Shown: one piece after another, positions 7,375 through 18,427 of the stretch
Layout of the letters: every line of letters begins with the position of its first letter
Position numbering within the stretch: the first letter of the stretch is position 1
Assembly (NCBI RefSeq): GCF_003259695.1
Contig: NZ_PZJH01000001.1
Coordinates: 682,001 to 746,000 of the forward strand
Length of the DNA stretch: 64,000 bases
Source: Macrococcus epidermidis
GTDB lineage: Bacteria > Bacillota > Bacilli > Staphylococcales > Staphylococcaceae
Reading direction: 5' to 3'
Made by a program: the position numbers and the translations under genes
The notes under the pieces: generated by a model
Databases searched by the model: none
Told to the model about the DNA's origin: nothing
Seen by the model: only the letters and a program-made list of their open reading frames with translations

Positions 7375-9483
7375 ATGTCTCAAGAGAAAAAAGTATTTAC
7401 AACGGAATGGGCTGGCCGTCCATTAACAATCGAAACAGGTCAACTTGCAAAACAAGCGAACGGTGCAGTACTCGTTCGATATGGTGATACAGTCGTATTA
7501 TCAACAGCAACTGCAAGTAAAGAACCGAGAGATGTGGATTTCTTCCCATTAATGGTGAATTATGAAGAAAAATTATACGCTGCAGGAAAGATTCCAGGAG
7601 GCTTTAATAAACGAGAAGGTCGTCCTGGTGAAGATGCAACTTTAACATCTCGTCTAATTGATAGACCGATTCGTCCGTTATTCCCAAAAGGTTACAGAAA
7701 CGATGTTCAGGTTATTTCAATTGTAATGAGCGTTGATCCGAATAACTCACCAGAAATGGCTGCAATGATTGGGTCTTCTATGGCACTTTCAGTTTCTGAT
7801 ATTCCTTTTGCAGGACCGATTGCTGGCGTAAACGTTGGTTTGATTGATGATAAATTTATTATTAATCCGAATGTAGAAGAGCGCGAACAATCAATTTTGG
7901 ACTTACAGGTTGCGGGTCATTTTGATGCGGTGAACATGGTCGAAGCAGGTGCTAAAGAAGTAACCGAAGAAAAAATGTTAGAAGCTATTATGTTTGGACA
8001 TGATGAAATTAAAAAGTTAGTGACGTTCCAAAAAGAAATTATCGCTGAATTGAACCCGGTTAAAAAAGAATTTGTTCCTATAGAAACTAATACTGAAGTT
8101 GAAGAAGCTGTAACACAGCAAGCTGAAGCATTAAATTTAGCAGCAGCTATTCAAACACAGGAAAAGCAAGAACGTGAAGAACGTATTACTGCGATTAAAG
8201 TACAAATTGTTGAAAACTTCCAGGAACAAGGGGAAGAAGTTATCGCAATCGTTAATAAAACGTTTGATGCGTTAGTTAAAGCTGAAGTGCGTCGCCAAAT
8301 TACAGAAGATAAAGTACGTCCAGATGGTCGTCGTCCTGATGAAATCAGACCATTAGCTTCTGAAGTTGGTTTATTACCAAGAGCACACGGTTCTGGGTTG
8401 TTTACACGAGGACAAACTCAAGCTTTATCTATTGCTACTTTAGGTGCACTAGGTGAACATCAAATTATCGATGGTTTAGGTGTGGAAGAAGAAAAACGCT
8501 ATATGCATCACTATAACTTCCCTAATTTCTCAGTTGGTGAAACAGGTCCAGTGCGTGCGCCAGGTCGTCGTGAAATAGGACATGGTGCATTAGGTGAGCG
8601 CGCATTATTACAAGTGATTCCTGATGAGAAAGAATTCCCATATACGATTCGAGTTGTTTCAGAAGTATTAGAATCAAATGGTTCAAGTTCACAAGCATCT
8701 ATCTGTGGCTCTACTTTAGCATTAATGGATGCTGGTGTTCCGATTAAAGCACCAGTAGCTGGTATTGCTATGGGACTTGTAAAAAAAGATGAACATTATA
8801 CCATTTTATCGGATATTCAAGGTATGGAAGATGCATTAGGAGATATGGACTTTAAGGTGGCAGGTACATCTAAAGGTATTACTGCGATCCAGATGGATAT
8901 TAAAATTGATGGATTATCTGAAGATATTTTACGTGAAGCTTTAGAACAAGCACGTATCGGTCGTCTGCATATTATGGAGCATATGCTATCTACAATTAGT
9001 GAACCAAGAGCTTCACTGAGCCCATATGCACCGAAAATTAAAATCATCCATATCAATCCAGATAAAATAAGAGATGTTATTGGACCAGGTGGTAAGAAAA
9101 TCAATGAAATCATTGATGCAACTGGTGTTAAATTAGATATTGAACAGGACGGTACAGTATTTATCGGATCAAGTGATGAGGCAATGATCGCTAAAGCACA
9201 GGAATTAATTGAAAATATCGTGCGTGAAGCAAAAGTTGGCGAAATTTATATGTCAACAGTGAAACGTATTGAGAAGTTCGGTGCTTTCGTTGAAATCTTC
9301 CCGGGTAAAGATGCACTTGTTCATATTTCACAACTTGCAAAAGAACGTGTCAATAAAGTTGAAGATGTGATTAAGATGGGCGATCAGTTCTTAGTAAAAG
9401 TAACTGAAATTGATAAACAAGGTCGTGTGAACGCATCTCGTAAAGTTTTACTTGAAGAAGAAACTAAAAAAGAAGAAAAATAA
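7375..9483 (+). CDS. pnp: Polyribonucleotide nucleotidyltransferase (PNPase)
   Basis: Phosphorolytic 3'-to-5' exoribonuclease of the RNA degradosome. It has 702 residues: two RNase PH domains (about 12-220 and 315-550) joined by a helical linker, then a KH domain (about 555-610, with [12 protein letters not shown]) and an S1 domain (about 620-690, [20 protein letters not shown]). The [20 protein letters not shown] and [19 protein letters not shown] blocks are conserved. An earlier ATG at 7371 is out of frame; 7375 follows GAGGAAG. Ends in a terminator. Its own promoter makes it independent of rpsO. Confidence 0.98.
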   Translation: MSQEKKVFTTEWAGRPLTIETGQLAKQANGAVLVRYGDTVVLSTATASKEPRDVDFFPLMVNYEEKLYAAGKIPGGFNKREGRPGEDATLTSRLIDRPIRPLFPKGYRNDVQVISIVMSVDPNNSPEMAAMIGSSMALSVSDIPFAGPIAGVNVGLIDDKFIINPNVEEREQSILDLQVAGHFDAVNMVEAGAKEVTEEKMLEAIMFGHDEIKKLVTFQKEIIAELNPVKKEFVPIETNTEVEEAVTQQAEALNLAAAIQTQEKQEREERITAIKVQIVENFQEQGEEVIAIVNKTFDALVKAEVRRQITEDKVRPDGRRPDEIRPLASEVGLLPRAHGSGLFTRGQTQALSIATLGALGEHQIIDGLGVEEEKRYMHHYNFPNFSVGETGPVRAPGRREIGHGALGERALLQVIPDEKEFPYTIRVVSEVLESNGSSSQASICGSTLALMDAGVPIKAPVAGIAMGLVKKDEHYTILSDIQGMEDALGDMDFKVAGTSKGITAIQMDIKIDGLSEDILREALEQARIGRLHIMEHMLSTISEPRASLSPYAPKIKIIHINPDKIRDVIGPGGKKINEIIDATGVKLDIEQDGTVFIGSSDEAMIAKAQELIENIVREAKVGEIYMSTVKRIEKFGAFVEIFPGKDALVHISQLAKERVNKVEDVIKMGDQFLVKVTEIDKQGRVNASRKVLLEEETKKEEK

Positions 9484-9490
9484 GCAATTA

Positions 9491-9525
9491 TGAGACTACC
9501 GCTTTTGCGTTAGTCTCATATTTTT
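9491..9525 (+). terminator. pnp terminator
   Basis: TGAGACTA pairs with TAGTCTCA (plus CGC/GCG inner pairs) and is followed by TATTTTT. Confidence 0.8.
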
Positions 9526-9543
9526 AGAAATTGAGGGTTATAT

Positions 9544-10737
9544 TTGGAACAAAAAATATTAGAAAATCAATTGAAAGTAGTACATCATAATACTTCGATG
9601 CAAATCGTTCATATTGCTATGTATATTAAAGTAGGTACTGCTGATGAGATGAATTATCCAAATGGTATCGCGCATTTCATAGAACACATGCTATTTAAAG
9701 GAACAGAACGTTATCCTTTTAAATTGTTAGCTGAATCGATTGATGCAATTGGTGGAGAAGTTAACGCCTATACAACGAAAACATATACTTGCTATTCAAT
9801 CAAAACGTTAAAACGTTTTGAACAAAAAGCGATTGATATACTAAAGGAAATGATGTTTTATGCAACATTTGATGAAGAAGAACTTGAAAAAGAACGTCTT
9901 GTTATCCTTGAAGAAATAAAAATGATTGAAGATGATGATGAAGAAAATGCATTTGAACGTTTTGAAACAATTTTATATAAAGATACGCCTTATAACACGC
10001 CAATCTTAGGAACTGAATCATCCGTAAAAGCGATTACGCAAGATGACTTAAAACGTTTCTATCAAGCTTTCTACCAGCCGGATAACATGATCCTGTCATA
10101 TGTTGGGAACGATATTGAACATTTATCTGAAGCCTTTCAAATAGAAGGGCAACCAACTGAAAAGCAAAATGTTCACCCATTTAATATGAATCCCTGCACA
10201 TTAACCCATTATAAATCTGGACTCGAACAAGCCCATGTCATATTAGCACATCCGGCTGTTGGGTATCGTGATGTAGCTCAACCCGTGTTTGAAATTATCA
10301 ATAATTTATATGGTGGATCAATGACAAGTATGTTGTTTAGAAAGCTACGAGAAGAAGAGGGATTATGCTATAGTTTATATTCTTCTGTAGATAGTTATTA
10401 CTCTGGTGGCGTACTTTACACTTATTTTGCGACGGATAATGATAATACACAGAAATGTTTATCGATTATTGATGAAATCCATGCAACACTTGTTAACGGT
10501 ATTGATCAGGAAATTTTAGATAAAACTAAACAATATTTAATTACTAATCTGCATATGAATCTTGATTATGATGGTGCAATTTTAGAACATATGGGGAAAA
10601 GTATGCTGCTCTATGACAAAATAATCGATATTACTTCAATAGAAGCTCAAATCAGTGCAGTAACATTAGAACAAGCAAACAAGGCTCTTCAAATATTTAA
10701 ATCTACGAGTGCGTCATATCAATTACGACCGCAATGA
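9544..10737 (+). CDS. M16 family zinc metallopeptidase (MlpA/YmxG-like)
   Basis: A 397-residue pitrilysin/insulinase-family peptidase. The inverted zinc motif HFIEH is at residues 44-48, and the downstream zinc-ligand Glu lies in the LVILEEIKMIEDD helix. The second, non-catalytic M16 domain includes GGSMTSMLFRKLREEEGLCY. In Bacillus the same gene (mlpA/ymxG) follows pnpA. The start is TTG at 9544 behind a GAGGG ribosome-binding site. No signal peptide, so it is likely cytosolic. It is the first of three M16 genes in this window. Substrate unknown. Confidence 0.88.
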   Translation: MEQKILENQLKVVHHNTSMQIVHIAMYIKVGTADEMNYPNGIAHFIEHMLFKGTERYPFKLLAESIDAIGGEVNAYTTKTYTCYSIKTLKRFEQKAIDILKEMMFYATFDEEELEKERLVILEEIKMIEDDDEENAFERFETILYKDTPYNTPILGTESSVKAITQDDLKRFYQAFYQPDNMILSYVGNDIEHLSEAFQIEGQPTEKQNVHPFNMNPCTLTHYKSGLEQAHVILAHPAVGYRDVAQPVFEIINNLYGGSMTSMLFRKLREEEGLCYSLYSSVDSYYSGGVLYTYFATDNDNTQKCLSIIDEIHATLVNGIDQEILDKTKQYLITNLHMNLDYDGAILEHMGKSMLLYDKIIDITSIEAQISAVTLEQANKALQIFKSTSASYQLRPQ

Positions 10738-10766
10738 TTGGCAAGTAATAAATTTAACGGTATAAT
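10738..10766 (+). promoter_or_regulatory. Promoter of the 84-residue gene
   Basis: TTGGCA (10738-10743), 17 bp, TATAAT (10761-10766). Begins one base after the M16 peptidase stop codon and lies 35 bp before the next ATG. Confidence 0.75.
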
Positions 10767-10800
10767 AAAAATGTAAACGTATACAAGGAGATGAAAAGTA

Positions 10801-11055
10801 ATGGTATTTGACAAAATTCACGTGAATGGTCAGGAATTTGAAACAGATGGTCGCTTTTCAGTAGATGAAGAACTATTAAAAATTTCAACTGCGAATGGTG
10901 ATGTCGGTTTATTATTCAAACAAATTGAAGCGACAAGCGAGCCTGTAGAAGTGGTTCTTTTCAAAGGTGAAACAGACCGTTACCATTCAAAGGATTTAAA
11001 ATTGACACACTACACTGTAGCTGGTGGGGATTTTAAGATGGAATTACAAAAATAA
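10801..11055 (+). CDS. Conserved-looking small protein of unknown function
   Basis: An 84-residue acidic cytosolic protein, MVFDKIHVNGQEFETDGRFS onward, with predicted beta strands and no cysteines, signal or membrane segment. I do not recognise the family. It has a near-perfect promoter, AAGGAGATG ribosome-binding site and its own terminator, so it is expressed as a stand-alone unit. It sits between the M16 peptidase and rnjB. Confidence 0.7.
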   Translation: MVFDKIHVNGQEFETDGRFSVDEELLKISTANGDVGLLFKQIEATSEPVEVVLFKGETDRYHSKDLKLTHYTVAGGDFKMELQK

Positions 11056-11061
11056 TTAATT

Positions 11062-11090
11062 GCGAGCAGAATATTCTGTTCGCTTTTTTT
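11062..11090 (+). terminator. Terminator after the 84-residue gene
   Basis: GCGAGCAGAAT pairs with ATTCTGTTCGC (one G-U) and is followed by seven T. Confidence 0.88.
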
Positions 11091-11167
11091 ATTGTTAATT
11101 AATCTGCAAATAGCTTATAATAAAGAAGTATGAATTGTACGGGCGAATGAATTTAGGAGGAAATATT

Positions 11168-12841
11168 TTGAACTTAGTTAAAAAAGAAAATCAACATATA
11201 AGAATGATACCTTTAGGCGGTGTCGGTGAAATTGCAAAGAACATGTATATCGTAGAAGTTGACGATGAAATGTTTATGCTGGATGCAGGGTTAATGTTTC
11301 CTGAAGATGAGATGTTAGGGATTGATGTCGTAATTCCGGATATTAATTATGTAATTGAAAATAAAGATAAATTAAAGGGTATCTTTTTGAGTCATGGACA
11401 TCAAGATGCTATTGGTGCGTTGCGTTATATTATTGATCGAGTAGATGCACCAATTTACGGTTCACGTTTAACGATCGCACTAGTTAAAGATCAGATGCGT
11501 GAAGCAAAAGTAACAAAGAAAATTAAATACTATACAGTAAATAACAATTCAATTATGCGTTTTAAAAATGTGAATGTGTCATTCTTTAGTACAACGCATA
11601 GTATTCCGGATGCGCTTGGTATTGTGATTCATACGTCACAAGGCGCTGTTGTATATACTGGTGAATTTAAATTTGATCAAAGTATGACTGGTAGCTATGC
11701 ACCAGACATTACGAAGATGGGTCAAATTGGAAACAAAGGTGTATTAATGTTAATCAGTGATTCAACTGAAGCAGAGAAACCTGGTTATAATACACCGGAA
11801 AATGTTATTGAAAGTCACATTGTTGATGAATTTGCTAAAGCACAAGGACGTATTATCGTATCGTGTTATGCTTCAAACTTCATACGAATTCAACAAGTAC
11901 TAAATGCTGCAGCGCGATTAAACCGTAAAGTTTCATTTTTAGGTAAATCTTTAGAATCATCATTTAATATTGCACGTAAACTTGGGTATTTTGATATTAA
12001 AGAACAACTATTAATACCAATAAAAGATGTTGAGAAATATCCGAAAAATGAACTAATCATTATTTCTACTGGCTCTCAAGGTGAACCGATTGAAGGATTA
12101 GCTCAGATGGCTTTACAAAAACACAGCATTTTAAATATTGAAGAAGGTGATACTGTATTTATTACAACGACACCATCTTCAAATATGGAAGTTATTTTAG
12201 GATCAACAATCAATCACCTAGTTAAAGCAGGTGCAAAAGTGATTCCAACGAATAAGAAGATCCATGCATCAGGACATGGATGTATGGAAGAGCTAAAATT
12301 AATGCTGAACTTAATGAAACCGACATACTTCGTACCGGTACAAGGTGAATTTAAAATGCAGATTGCGCATGCAAAACTTGCTGCTGAAGCGGGCGTGCTA
12401 CCAGAACATATTTTCTTACTTGAAAAAGGTGATGTCATCAATTATGACGGAGAACGTATGATAGCCAATGAGAAAGTACCAGCAGGAAATGTTCTGATAG
12501 ATGGTATCGGTGTGGGCGATGTAGGTAATATCGTTTTACGTGATCGACGATTATTAAGTGAAGATGGTATTTTCATCGCTGTTGTAACACTTGACCCTAA
12601 AAATAGACGTATCGTAGCTGGACCACAGATTCAGTCACGTGGATTTGTTTATGTACGCGAAAGTGAAGATTTAATGCGTGAAGCTGAAGAAAAAGTACGT
12701 GAAATTGTTGAGCTAGGCTTAATGCAAAATCGTATTGAATGGTCTGATATTAAGCAGGAAATGCGTGATAAATTAGGTAAATTCCTATATGAAAATACGA
12801 AACGTCGTCCAATGATTATTCCGGTTATCTCAGAAATTTAA
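11168..12841 (+). CDS. rnjB: Ribonuclease J2
   Basis: Beta-CASP metallo-beta-lactamase RNase that partners RNase J1 in mRNA decay and rRNA maturation. About 557 residues from the TTG at 11168, which follows AGGAGGAAATAT; an upstream in-frame ATG at 11135 would overlap the Shine-Dalgarno. [16 protein letters not shown] and the beta-CASP/C-terminal blocks are clear. The metal-binding motif reads HGHQDA, not the canonical HxHxDH of RNase J1, so the final His is missing, as expected of the weakly active J2 paralogue. Its location between pnp and ftsK is the staphylococcal rnjB position. Confidence 0.9.
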   Translation: MNLVKKENQHIRMIPLGGVGEIAKNMYIVEVDDEMFMLDAGLMFPEDEMLGIDVVIPDINYVIENKDKLKGIFLSHGHQDAIGALRYIIDRVDAPIYGSRLTIALVKDQMREAKVTKKIKYYTVNNNSIMRFKNVNVSFFSTTHSIPDALGIVIHTSQGAVVYTGEFKFDQSMTGSYAPDITKMGQIGNKGVLMLISDSTEAEKPGYNTPENVIESHIVDEFAKAQGRIIVSCYASNFIRIQQVLNAAARLNRKVSFLGKSLESSFNIARKLGYFDIKEQLLIPIKDVEKYPKNELIIISTGSQGEPIEGLAQMALQKHSILNIEEGDTVFITTTPSSNMEVILGSTINHLVKAGAKVIPTNKKIHASGHGCMEELKLMLNLMKPTYFVPVQGEFKMQIAHAKLAAEAGVLPEHIFLLEKGDVINYDGERMIANEKVPAGNVLIDGIGVGDVGNIVLRDRRLLSEDGIFIAVVTLDPKNRRIVAGPQIQSRGFVYVRESEDLMREAEEKVREIVELGLMQNRIEWSDIKQEMRDKLGKFLYENTKRRPMIIPVISEI

Positions 12842-12849
12842 AGATAATA

Positions 12850-12887
12850 AACAAATGAACAAGCTAACTTTAGCTTGTTTATTTGTT
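12850..12887 (+). terminator. Hairpin after rnjB
   Basis: AACAAATGAACAAGCT pairs with AGCTTGTTTATTTGTT (one mismatch) around a short loop. The T-run is poor, so it may act as an RNA-stabilising end rather than an efficient terminator. Confidence 0.6.
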
Positions 12888-12908
12888 TATATAAAGCAGG
12901 TGAAATGA

Positions 12909-15197
12909 ATGGCAGTTAAGAAGAAAACGACCAGAAAGAAAAAAACAAATAAAAATAAAAGTAATGAACCATACCGTTTTATTATTTCTATTTTGTTTAT
13001 CGCGATGCTGTTATTAGGTGTTTTTCAGTTTGGGTTATTAGGTGTAGGCATAGATAGTGTAATGACGTATATTTTCGGTTCAGCTCGTTTTTATGCATAT
13101 ATTCTACTCATACTCATAACAATTTATTATGCTGTAAATAATAAATGGATTCCTATCAATCGTCGTGTTAACGGCTGGTTATTGCTATTAATTAGTACAC
13201 CATCCTTTATGCAGGTGGTTCAGCACTTTTTACACGGAAAATCAGTTACACCTGTTTTTGATAAAATCTTTGAATTACAATCTAAGTCGGGGCTTCATTT
13301 TTTTGGAGGCGGTATGATTGGTTTTCTGTTTGATTCAGTCTTTTCTACGCTATTAAGTGTTTTTGGTGCATTTATATTATCTATTATTATGATTATTTTA
13401 AGTATTCTTTTGATATTAGGACGATCTATACGTAATACAGCGCAGAAATTTCTGCTTTATCAAGTTGATAAAACGAAAGATCTTTCAAGGCAGGCAAAAG
13501 TTCAATTAGCACAAAGAAAACAAAGAAAAATGGAACAGACGGTTAAAGATGTTTCTGATTTACCAGAAATTACTGCAATTGAAGCTGAATCTGAGCACTA
13601 TCCTGAAGTAGAAATACCAATATATGACGGCAATCAAGCAGTAACACTTCAAAATGATCAGGAACATGTTGAAGCAGTACGTCAAAATAGTAATTCTGAA
13701 TCTGTAACTTTTGATACGAGTCAAGATGAATTTTCAACACAAACTGACGTCACTGAACAAAGTGAAACAAGTGAAATGGAGAACGAAGATTATGATCTGC
13801 CTCCTATAACATTACTTTCTCCGGCAACTGACAAAGCAAAATCAAATATGCAGGCAGTAAAAAAGCGTGGTCAATTACTGGAAACAACATTGAAGAATTT
13901 TGGTGTGAATGCTAAAGTATCGCAAATCAGAATAGGTCCAGCTGTAACACAATATGAAGTGCAACCAGCGATGGGTGTAAAGGTTAGTCGTATTGTGAAT
14001 CTTCATAATGATATTGCTTTAGCGCTTGCTGCAAAAGATATTAGAATAGAAGCACCGATACCTGGTAAATCTGCTGTAGGTATTGAAGTACCGAATAGTT
14101 CTACATCAATGGTAACATTAAGAGAAGTAATAGAAGCTTCACCTGTTGAAGAAAATAAGTTGAAAGTTGTACTCGGACGAGATATCAGTGGTGAAGCAAT
14201 TACTGCTGAACTTGATAAAATGCCACATTTACTTGTTGCAGGAGCAACAGGTAGTGGTAAGTCTGTATGTATTAATGGTATTATCACAAGTATTTTGATG
14301 CATGCTAAACCACATGAAGTGAAATTAATGATGATTGATCCTAAGATGGTAGAATTAAATGTATACAATGGTATCCCTCATCTATTAACGCCAGTCGTAA
14401 CGAATCCACAGAAAGCTGCTCAAGCTTTACAGAAAATTGTAGGTGAGATGGAAAGACGATATGATCTTTTTAGTCATACAGGTACACGTAATATAAAAGG
14501 ATATAATCAATATTTACGACGCCAGAATGCAGAACTTGGCGAGAAAAATGCAGAACTACCCTATATCGTTGTAATCGTTGATGAGCTTGCAGATTTAATG
14601 ATGGTCGCAAGTAAAGATGTTGAAGCAGCAATTATGCGTATCGCACAAATGGCACGTGCAGCTGGCATTCATTTAATTATTGCGACACAAAGACCATCTG
14701 TTGATGTCATTACAGGTCTGATAAAAGCGAATATTCCTTCTCGTATTGCATTTAGCGTTAGTTCAGCAGTTGATTCTAGAACGATATTAGATATGCAGGG
14801 TGCTGAAAAATTACTTGGTAAAGGTGATATGCTTTACTTGCCATATGGCGAATCAAAACCTAAACGTATTCAGGGTGCTTTTCTTTCGGATAAGGAAGTT
14901 GAAGATGTAGTAAACTTCGTCTGTAAACAACAATCAGCAAACTATATTAAGTCACTGGAACCAACAGAAGAATATACTCAAAAAGGTGAATCTGAAGATG
15001 AACTTTATCAAGAAGCTTATCAATTTGTCGTTGAAAAACAAAAAGCATCAGCAAGTCTGTTACAACGACAATTTAGAATTGGTTATAATAGAGCTGCAAG
15101 ATTAATTGATGAGCTTGAAGCAAATGGTGTTATAGGACCAAGTACAGGTAGTAAACCTAGAACGGTATTAATCGAAAACAATGAAATTATAGAATGA
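12909..15197 (+). CDS. ftsK: DNA translocase FtsK/SpoIIIE
   Basis: Septum-located ATP-driven DNA pump that clears chromosomal DNA during division. It has 762 residues: a lysine-rich cytosolic start, four membrane segments in about residues 20-180, an acidic variable linker to about 300, the alpha-beta RecA-like motor with Walker A GATGSGKS (about 445-452) and Walker [12 protein letters not shown], and a C-terminal winged-helix gamma domain ([20 protein letters not shown]) that reads polarity sequences. Length fits SpoIIIE. Its stop is 10 bp before the GntR regulator start. Confidence 0.95.
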   Translation: MAVKKKTTRKKKTNKNKSNEPYRFIISILFIAMLLLGVFQFGLLGVGIDSVMTYIFGSARFYAYILLILITIYYAVNNKWIPINRRVNGWLLLLISTPSFMQVVQHFLHGKSVTPVFDKIFELQSKSGLHFFGGGMIGFLFDSVFSTLLSVFGAFILSIIMIILSILLILGRSIRNTAQKFLLYQVDKTKDLSRQAKVQLAQRKQRKMEQTVKDVSDLPEITAIEAESEHYPEVEIPIYDGNQAVTLQNDQEHVEAVRQNSNSESVTFDTSQDEFSTQTDVTEQSETSEMENEDYDLPPITLLSPATDKAKSNMQAVKKRGQLLETTLKNFGVNAKVSQIRIGPAVTQYEVQPAMGVKVSRIVNLHNDIALALAAKDIRIEAPIPGKSAVGIEVPNSSTSMVTLREVIEASPVEENKLKVVLGRDISGEAITAELDKMPHLLVAGATGSGKSVCINGIITSILMHAKPHEVKLMMIDPKMVELNVYNGIPHLLTPVVTNPQKAAQALQKIVGEMERRYDLFSHTGTRNIKGYNQYLRRQNAELGEKNAELPYIVVIVDELADLMMVASKDVEAAIMRIAQMARAAGIHLIIATQRPSVDVITGLIKANIPSRIAFSVSSAVDSRTILDMQGAEKLLGKGDMLYLPYGESKPKRIQGAFLSDKEVEDVVNFVCKQQSANYIKSLEPTEEYTQKGESEDELYQEAYQFVVEKQKASASLLQRQFRIGYNRAARLIDELEANGVIGPSTGSKPRTVLIENNEIIE

Positions 15198-15207
15198 GGT
15201 GGAATAC

Positions 15208-15930
15208 ATGTCAGTAAATAGAGAGGTCGTCTTTATTAAAGATTGGATTTTAGAACAGATAAATTCAAGGAAATTTGAATTGCACCGACCTTTGCCATCG
15301 CAATACGAAATCTCGCGAATGATTGATCGATCGAGAGATGATATAGAATTAGCCTTTCATGAATTAGTAACAGAACAAATCCTTTCAGAACATTTTCAGG
15401 AGGGTTACTATATAAAATCTAAGCCGATATTTTTCTATCCAATTGATGAACTCAAAAGTATAACGAGTATGATAGAAGAGGGAGGACAATCGGCAGGTAC
15501 ATTGATGATCAGTCATGATATTGAACAACCTTCTATTGATGATAAACGTGTATTAAATTTAGGTGATGATTGTGACATTACAGTTATCGAACGTATCAGA
15601 ACAGCAAATGATGAGCCTATCGTATATTGCTTAGATAAGATTGTTGCAGCACCCTTAGAGGGTGGTCACGATATATTAACCCATTCATTATTAGAAATTA
15701 TGGATCGTACCGATGGACTTAAAATTGTGTATGCTGAAAGTGAAATTGAATCAATTGCATATGAACCATATATTTCTAATGCGTTACAATGCACACCAGA
15801 AGAAAGCTTATTATTATTTAAACAAATTCATTTTAATGCTCAAGATGAGCCCGTATTATATTCATTGAATTATTTTAAATCGAGTCAGGTACAATTCGTT
15901 ATACAAAGAAAAGTTAGGAGTATTCTATGA
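15208..15930 (+). CDS. GntR family transcriptional regulator (HutC/UTRA type)
   Basis: About 240 residues. The N-terminal winged helix (about 5-70, with PSQYEISRMIDRSRDDIELA) is GntR type, and the C-terminal half is UTRA-like, ending VQFVIQRKVRSIL. The ATG at 15208 has GAGGTGGAA at proper distance; a GTG 9 bp upstream lies inside that site. In Bacillus a GntR gene (ymfC) follows spoIIIE at the same place. The stop overlaps the next gene (ATGA), giving one co-transcribed run with the M16 genes. Effector unknown. Confidence 0.85.
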   Translation: MSVNREVVFIKDWILEQINSRKFELHRPLPSQYEISRMIDRSRDDIELAFHELVTEQILSEHFQEGYYIKSKPIFFYPIDELKSITSMIEEGGQSAGTLMISHDIEQPSIDDKRVLNLGDDCDITVIERIRTANDEPIVYCLDKIVAAPLEGGHDILTHSLLEIMDRTDGLKIVYAESEIESIAYEPYISNALQCTPEESLLLFKQIHFNAQDEPVLYSLNYFKSSQVQFVIQRKVRSIL

Positions 15931-17156
15931 CAATTAATTTATTGAACACAGACAAATTTAAGACAGTGTCTATCGTGCTTAAGTTTAAAGCGCCTCTTGA
16001 TATTGAAACGATGAGCAGGAGAGCAATTTTATCTAAACTTATTCAAAAGACAACTGCAAAATATGCTGACGAACAGGCAATGATAAATCATCTTGCATAT
16101 TTATATGGAGCACATCTTTATAGTCATGTTATAAAACAAAACAATGCCCATGTATTAACAGTAGGTATCGATATTGTTAATGATAAATATCTGAATGATG
16201 AAGACTTATTAGAAAAAGCATTTCAATTATTATACGAGGTCATATATGCACCTAATGTAGAAGATGGATCATTTCGTGAAGATTTATTAACTACAGAAAA
16301 ACATCTCTTTAAAAATAAGTATGACGCTATAAAAGAGAATTTAGGCCAATATGGTTTTTATCAGTTATTAAAAACAATGTTTGAAGATGAGTCGATGCGT
16401 AATCCAAGTTTTGGGGATATACAAAATTTAGAACTTGTTACAGGCGAAGAAGTTTATCAAGCATATAAAGCTATGTTAAAGGATGATGAAGCACACCTTT
16501 ATATCGTTGGAGATGTAGATGAATCGAGAGTTGCTAAACTGGCAAAAGAATATCTGGATTTACCTGAAAATAAAATTGATCTAAAACCGATAAAATTAAA
16601 GGATATTCATACACCTCAGACAGTTGTTGAACACATTGAGACGAAGCAAGCACGTATTAATATGGGCTATAAGTTAAATGTTAAACATCCAGAGAAAAGC
16701 TACTACGCATTTATTTTACTCAATCAAATATTTGGCGGTGATCCATCAAGCCTATTATTTACAAATGTTCGAGAAAAATTAAGTTTAGCTTATCAAATAC
16801 ATAGTCAGATTGATGCAAGAAGCGGTATGTTATATGTACTCTCTGGTGTTAACCAGGATAAACGTCAGCAGGCGATTGACACGATCAATGATGAATTTGA
16901 AAAGATTAGACAAGGTGACTTCGATAATGAACTATTGAATACGGCGAAACGTATGATTATTAATCAGAAGAAAGAATCAATGGATCGACCGAAAGGCTTT
17001 GTAGAAATTGAGTTTTCTAATACGTTTGGTGCGCACGTTGATGAAGGTGAATGGATAAAAGGTATACAGTCAATAACGAGAGAAGATATTATAGATGTTG
17101 CACAGACTGGGGCTTTACATACTGTGTATTGTTTAACAAGTGAGGGAACAGAATGA
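15927..17156 (+). CDS. ymfF: M16-like protein without zinc motif (YmfF)
   Basis: 409 residues with the M16 fold signature, for example GGDPSSLLFTNVREKLSLAY and TINDEFEKIRQGDF, but no HxxEH zinc-binding motif near the N terminus (that region reads ILSKLIQKTTAKYADEQAM). It is therefore probably the non-catalytic partner of the next gene, as in other two-subunit M16 pairs. ATGA overlap with the regulator upstream and with ymfH downstream indicates tight translational coupling. Substrate unknown. Confidence 0.85.
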   Translation: MTINLLNTDKFKTVSIVLKFKAPLDIETMSRRAILSKLIQKTTAKYADEQAMINHLAYLYGAHLYSHVIKQNNAHVLTVGIDIVNDKYLNDEDLLEKAFQLLYEVIYAPNVEDGSFREDLLTTEKHLFKNKYDAIKENLGQYGFYQLLKTMFEDESMRNPSFGDIQNLELVTGEEVYQAYKAMLKDDEAHLYIVGDVDESRVAKLAKEYLDLPENKIDLKPIKLKDIHTPQTVVEHIETKQARINMGYKLNVKHPEKSYYAFILLNQIFGGDPSSLLFTNVREKLSLAYQIHSQIDARSGMLYVLSGVNQDKRQQAIDTINDEFEKIRQGDFDNELLNTAKRMIINQKKESMDRPKGFVEIEFSNTFGAHVDEGEWIKGIQSITREDIIDVAQTGALHTVYCLTSEGTE

Positions 17157-18427
17157 AACAAACTTATTATAAAGCAATAGATGAAACATTATTTGAAACA
17201 GTTTTAGATAATGGCATGCAGCTATTTATTATTCCAAAAAAAGGGTTTCAGAAATCGTATGTCACAATGACAACAAAGTATGGTTCTATACATAATGATT
17301 TTGTTAGACAAGATGGAACGAAAGTACATATGCCAAAAGGTATTGCACATTTTCTTGAACATAAAATGTTTGAGAAAGAAGATGGGGATATGTTTAACGC
17401 ATTCTCAAAATATGGAAGTTCGGCCAATGCATTCACTTCATATGACAGAACAAGTTATTTATTTACTACTGTTGAATCATTAAAAGAAAACATTAAATTA
17501 TTAGTAGATATGCTACAAACACCATATTTTACAAAAGAAAGTGTAGAAAAAGAAGTAGGTATCATTGCTGAAGAAATTAAAATGTACCAGGATCAGCCTA
17601 ATTATCGTCTGTATTATCAGACTTTAAAAGCAATGTATCATACACATCCAGTACGTGTTGATATTGCAGGTACAGTTGAAAGTATCAATGAGATTACTGA
17701 TCAAACTTTATATGACTGCTATAATACATTCTATCATCCAAAGAATATGGTGATGTTTATTGTAGGGAATGTTGAACCGAAAGCAATGACCGAATATATT
17801 AACGGCATTATCAAACCATTTAATACTTTTCAGCCAGTCAATATATTACCTTTTGAAGAACCTGAAGGTGTAGCAGTTAATGAGGTTAAGTCGATTGATA
17901 ATGTGCAGATGGATAAATTAATGCTTGGTATTAAAACAGATAATTTTAAAAGTACAGATAACTTAATATTAACTGAACTCAAGATACTATTTGCTTTAGA
18001 TATGCTTTTTGGAGAACAAACAGATTTTTATCAGTCGCTATTGAAAGACCAATTAATAGATGATTCTTTCGGATTTAATTTTACGATAGAGCCAACTTTC
18101 TCACATATGTTTATAGCTGGTGCCACTCGCGATGCTGAAAGATTAAAACAACGTATAATCAGTCAATTATATAAATTTGACTTATTAAACGACCAAAAAG
18201 CCTTTGATTTAATTATCCGTCAAACCATCGGTGAATATGTTTCAAGCATGAATAGCCCTGAATATATTGCGAATCAGTTTACACGATATTTCTTCAATGA
18301 TGTTATATTATTCGATATTCTGCCACTTTTAGAACAACTGACTTTAGCTGAGTGCATTGAAACTTATAAAAGTACATTAAATAATGCTCATATTACGGAT
18401 AGTAGAATTGTGAAGCGCAATGGGTAA
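17153..18427 (+). CDS. ymfH: M16 family zinc metallopeptidase (YmfH)
   Basis: 424 residues with an intact inverted zinc motif HFLEH at 66-70 and the downstream EEIKMYQDQP helix carrying the third ligand. It is predicted to be the catalytic partner of YmfF. The pair is conserved between ftsK and pgsA in Bacilli and has been linked to peptide maturation in some species, but the substrate here is unknown. Start ATG overlaps the ymfF stop; the stop overlaps ymfI by 8 bp. Confidence 0.88.
   Translation: MKQTYYKAIDETLFETVLDNGMQLFIIPKKGFQKSYVTMTTKYGSIHNDFVRQDGTKVHMPKGIAHFLEHKMFEKEDGDMFNAFSKYGSSANAFTSYDRTSYLFTTVESLKENIKLLVDMLQTPYFTKESVEKEVGIIAEEIKMYQDQPNYRLYYQTLKAMYHTHPVRVDIAGTVESINEITDQTLYDCYNTFYHPKNMVMFIVGNVEPKAMTEYINGIIKPFNTFQPVNILPFEEPEGVAVNEVKSIDNVQMDKLMLGIKTDNFKSTDNLILTELKILFALDMLFGEQTDFYQSLLKDQLIDDSFGFNFTIEPTFSHMFIAGATRDAERLKQRIISQLYKFDLLNDQKAFDLIIRQTIGEYVSSMNSPEYIANQFTRYFFNDVILFDILPLLEQLTLAECIETYKSTLNNAHITDSRIVKRNG

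Noticed and set aside
12850-12887. Strong terminator after rnjB
   Set aside because: The stem is good but the T-run is poor, so it was kept only as a moderate-confidence hairpin.
14003-14368. 121-residue minus-strand frame inside ftsK
   Set aside because: Antisense shadow of the conserved motor domain.
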